Source of the DNA: Epiperipatus broadwayi
Lineage: Eukaryota; Onychophora; Udeonychophora; Euonychophora; Peripatidae
Direction of reading: 5' to 3'
DNA length: 64,000 nt
NCBI GenBank assembly: GCA_028023455.1
Contig: JAQFVV010006448.1
Span: 897,431 to 961,430 of the forward strand
In this document: positions 61,731-64,000 of the stretch, one piece after another
Layout of the letters: the number at the start of each line of letters is the position of its first letter
Position numbering within the stretch: position 1 is the first letter of the stretch
Notes under the pieces: model-generated
What the model was told of the DNA's origin: nothing
The model's database searches: none
What the model saw: only the letters and a program-made list of their open reading frames with translations
Made by a program: the position numbers and the translations under genes

Positions 61731-62714
61731 AATCAGATATATTTCGAAAATTTTATCCACTTAGTAGGCTTTCAACTATCCTTGTAGTCTTTGTCAACTA
61801 ACAATTTCTTGACCTTAAAATAACTAGAAATCAATGTATGCTGGATTACTGTATGACCATTAAACCAATATAAAAAGAGGTTATATTTCATATAAATCAA
61901 AAGTACCAATGTCACATGAAGTGGCAGGTTTGAAGTTTTTCTTATTTAGAAATAATAGTCTTTGCAAATATTTATTGGATAAAGGCAAAATATTGAAATA
62001 TATTCAAATGAAATTGCTAAATATTGGTTACAATTATAATCATATATATAATGTTCTTAAATATTTTAATATGAGATTTGAGAATAAAAATTTTAATAAT
62101 AATATTGATCCTCCTGCTAATCAAAAAATATTGATATCAATACCATACATTTTGAATGATCAAATACATTTTATAAGGAAGATTTATAAAGATATATATG
62201 ATATTGCATTCTACACACCTCCTACATTAAACAAATTAATAAATAATTTTAAAGATAAAACATCATTTATAAATAAAAAAATTGTATCATTTATAAATGG
62301 ATATGTAGGTGTGTTAATGTATATATAGGTGAATTGAGATGTATGTTGGAAAAAAAGAACTAAAAAGTACTTGCTGTTGTTAAAAAGAGTTCAGAAAATG
62401 AATCAAAATTTTAAGTAGATAATAATGTTTCAGCATCCATTTTTCATGACCATAATAATTAATGTATTTACGATTTTAACATCAATTACAACAATGTTAA
62501 AATATTGAAAATTGAAAAATAATAACAAAAAAAAAATAAAAGAAGCTATGCTAATATACAAATACTAACATGACTTAATTAACAGCTAGGCAGCAAACAT
62601 TAAGATCATGGAATTATGGAAAGGTTAGCCTTTCAAAGTGTTAGTTGACAAAGACTACAAGGATAGGTGAAAGCACTACTAAGTGGATAATTTTTTTTAA
62701 ATATATCTGATTAC
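61731..62714 (+). mobile_element. Penelope-like element PLE-5 with terminal inverted repeats
   Basis: The left end (61731-61801) and right end (62640-62714) are reverse complements of about 70 bp. AATCAGATATATTT pairs with AAATATATCTGATT, ATCCACTTAGTAG with CTACTAAGTGGAT, and TCCTTGTAGTCTTTGTCAAC with GTTGACAAAGACTACAAGGA. Between them lies the PLE gene remnant at 61909-62530. The same terminal sequence flanks PLE-4 at 38555-38610. Confidence 0.8.
61909..62530 (+). pseudogene. Penelope-like element (PLE-5): RT C-terminal region and broken GIY-YIG endonuclease
   Basis: An open frame of 139 residues from 61909 carries FENKNFNNNIDPP, IPYILNDQIHFIRKIYKDI and DIAFYTPPTLNKLIN, the region linking RT and endonuclease in PLEs and the counterpart of PLE-4's YAPPTLNKLIN. 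The frame then runs into the endonuclease start (NGYVGVLMYI). A frameshift there leaves GELRCMLEKK-like residues in another frame around 62330, and stops follow. It lacks the RT catalytic core entirely. The start at 61909 is simply the first ATG of a remnant, not a real initiation site. Confidence 0.82.
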
Positions 62715-62821
62715 TGTATTTATAAATATTCAATTATATAATTACATATATTGCTTTGAAAAAGTACAGACATCAAATTATAATATATTTAAATACATGT
62801 ATTCTTTCTATACTAAATTAC

Positions 62822-62925
62822 AGAATGAAATACAAATACTGGAGATGATTTATCTTTTTTACATGTATGTGGTCATGTGTATTGGGAGTTTGAAACTCTG
62901 AGTTTAAATCACTTATAATTAGACA

Positions 62926-62928
<3 letters not shown>
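62822..62928 (+). mobile_element. Truncated family B unit (3' half of hammerhead onward)
   Basis: GAATGAAATACAAATACTGG matches the GAAAT/stem III/TTGG series of family B, followed by ATGTATGTGGTCATGTGTATTGG as at 33140 in two matching pieces, and ends in AGTTTGAAACTCTGAGTTTAAATC before a (TA)n tract. CTGATGA and the 5' half are absent. Confidence 0.55.

Positions 62929-63016
<88 letters not shown>
62929..63016. repeat. (AT)n microsatellite
   Basis: About 44 AT units. Confidence 0.98.
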
Positions 63017-63019
<3 letters not shown>

Positions 63020-63039
63020 ACCAAGATCATATTGGTACA
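63017..63039. other. Short palindrome at microsatellite edge
   Basis: TGTACCAA and TTGGTACA face each other around seven bases immediately after the (AT)n tract. Confidence 0.5.
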
Positions 63040-64000
63040 TATAATAATTTTGTCTAAAAATTATTAAAGTAAAAATACAGTTCGTTAAAAGAAAATAGTA
63101 TGTAAAAGTTTAAAGAGGTTTTTATTGCAGTTTGTTTTTGAAATGTAAAATTACAAGTCAAAGAGTTTTTTTTCTATTATTAGTAGTTGAAATAAAAGTT
63201 ACAATTAATTGATCAGAAGGGGGAGATGGTTTGCTTTAGAAATGTCAAATTAACAAAAGTTGAATTTCAAATAAGTAAAAAAAAATATCTCTTTTGAGTT
63301 AAAAAAAGAAAAGGTAATCTATATTCAGTTTATTAGAATAAAATATACATGTGCATAAATGGTGAATTAACCCTTGTAGCAGATAGTATTTTATTGGCTG
63401 AGGTAGGTAAAAGTGTAAACTTTTAATTGGTCAAGTCACAAACTCAACTGTCAAAATATATCCAGCTTTTAATATTATATTCACTTTAGATTCATTTGTA
63501 AAAAGTATATTAATAATTTGTCAGGTTATGAAAATGAACAAAAGTTTTTTCAAAAATAAATTTTCATTTATAATTTAAAAATATGATAATGGCAACAAAT
63601 TTAAAACAAATATTACTGACCAACGAAATAGCTTTGATGATGTCAGTGGTCAATTTTACATTGCGTGGATAAGTAAATAATTTTGCTAAAGTCTTAACTA
63701 ATTTTATAAAATAATTTTATTTTTAGCATATTTTATCAAAATAATTTATAATATGTCAAAAAATACATCAAAATACTTTTAAAATGGTCTAAAACATTCG
63801 TTTATCATGTTCCAAATGAAAGAAAAGAAATCTTAGCTGTTCCGTTTTGAAGTGGCTTTCTTTGAAATTGATGGTTACAGCCAATCAAAATGAAGGACAT
63901 CCACCTTACTTCTTTTGTTATACTTTGATGTCAGGTTTATTGATTTTTTACTTGTAAAATAATTCAAGAGAGGGCAGCATCTTACGGAACTTTTTTTAAC
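63040..64000. other. AT-rich stretch without recognisable features
   Basis: No coding motif, ribozyme core or long repeat was found up to the end of the window. Confidence 0.5.

Overview
The window looks like non-coding, repeat-dense DNA from an AT-rich animal genome. I found no convincing host exon, tRNA, rRNA or bacterial-type gene. Many long (TA)n tracts, a (TTA)n tract of about 55 copies, tRNA-derived SINE-like pieces and several Penelope-like retroelements with GIY-YIG endonucleases suggest an invertebrate, most likely a lophotrochozoan such as a cephalopod. The organism is an inference; nothing in the sequence names it.

Layout. Positions 1-8318 hold two direct copies of a non-coding unit of at least 3.6 kb, offset by about 4.65 kb and separated by a (TA)n tract and an 0.9 kb spacer. 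Positions 8340-11853 hold a non-LTR retrotransposon (LINE) with a frame-broken ORF1 carrying zinc-knuckle cysteines and the start of ORF2 (APE-type endonuclease), cut by a 500-N gap at 11854-12353. From 12.7 kb onward the recognisable content is almost all mobile: five Penelope-like element (PLE) gene fragments (20.1-21.05, 36.2-37.6, 37.9-38.3, 38.6-39.3 and 61.7-62.7 kb), several clusters of short ORF-less units of about 400-470 bp, large inverted repeats and microsatellites. Between them lie long AT-rich stretches where I see nothing definable.

The main discovery is that the ORF-less units carry type I hammerhead self-cleaving ribozymes. I count about a dozen candidates in at least three sequence families: A (12.8, 25.4-26.5, 43.5-43.9, 55.3-55.7 and 61.1-61.6 kb), B (33.1, 50.8, 51.3 and 51.5 kb) and C (54.3 kb), plus a weaker fourth at 47.9 kb. 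Within a cluster the predicted cleavage sites are 397-474 bp apart. Hammerheads in the pLTRs of Penelope-like elements, and in the related non-autonomous 'retrozymes', are known from the literature, so the class is not new. The diversity within 64 kb, the lineage-specific core changes and the repeated finding that units are joined in inverted orientation at or next to the ribozyme deserve attention.

How the parts relate: the PLE reverse transcriptase plus GIY-YIG endonuclease would copy and insert RNA from PLEs and possibly from ORF-less hammerhead units in trans. The hammerheads would cut multimeric RNA into unit lengths. All PLE genes seen here are broken, so these loci are relics. By-eye alignments support all statements; no identity values or database matches were computed.
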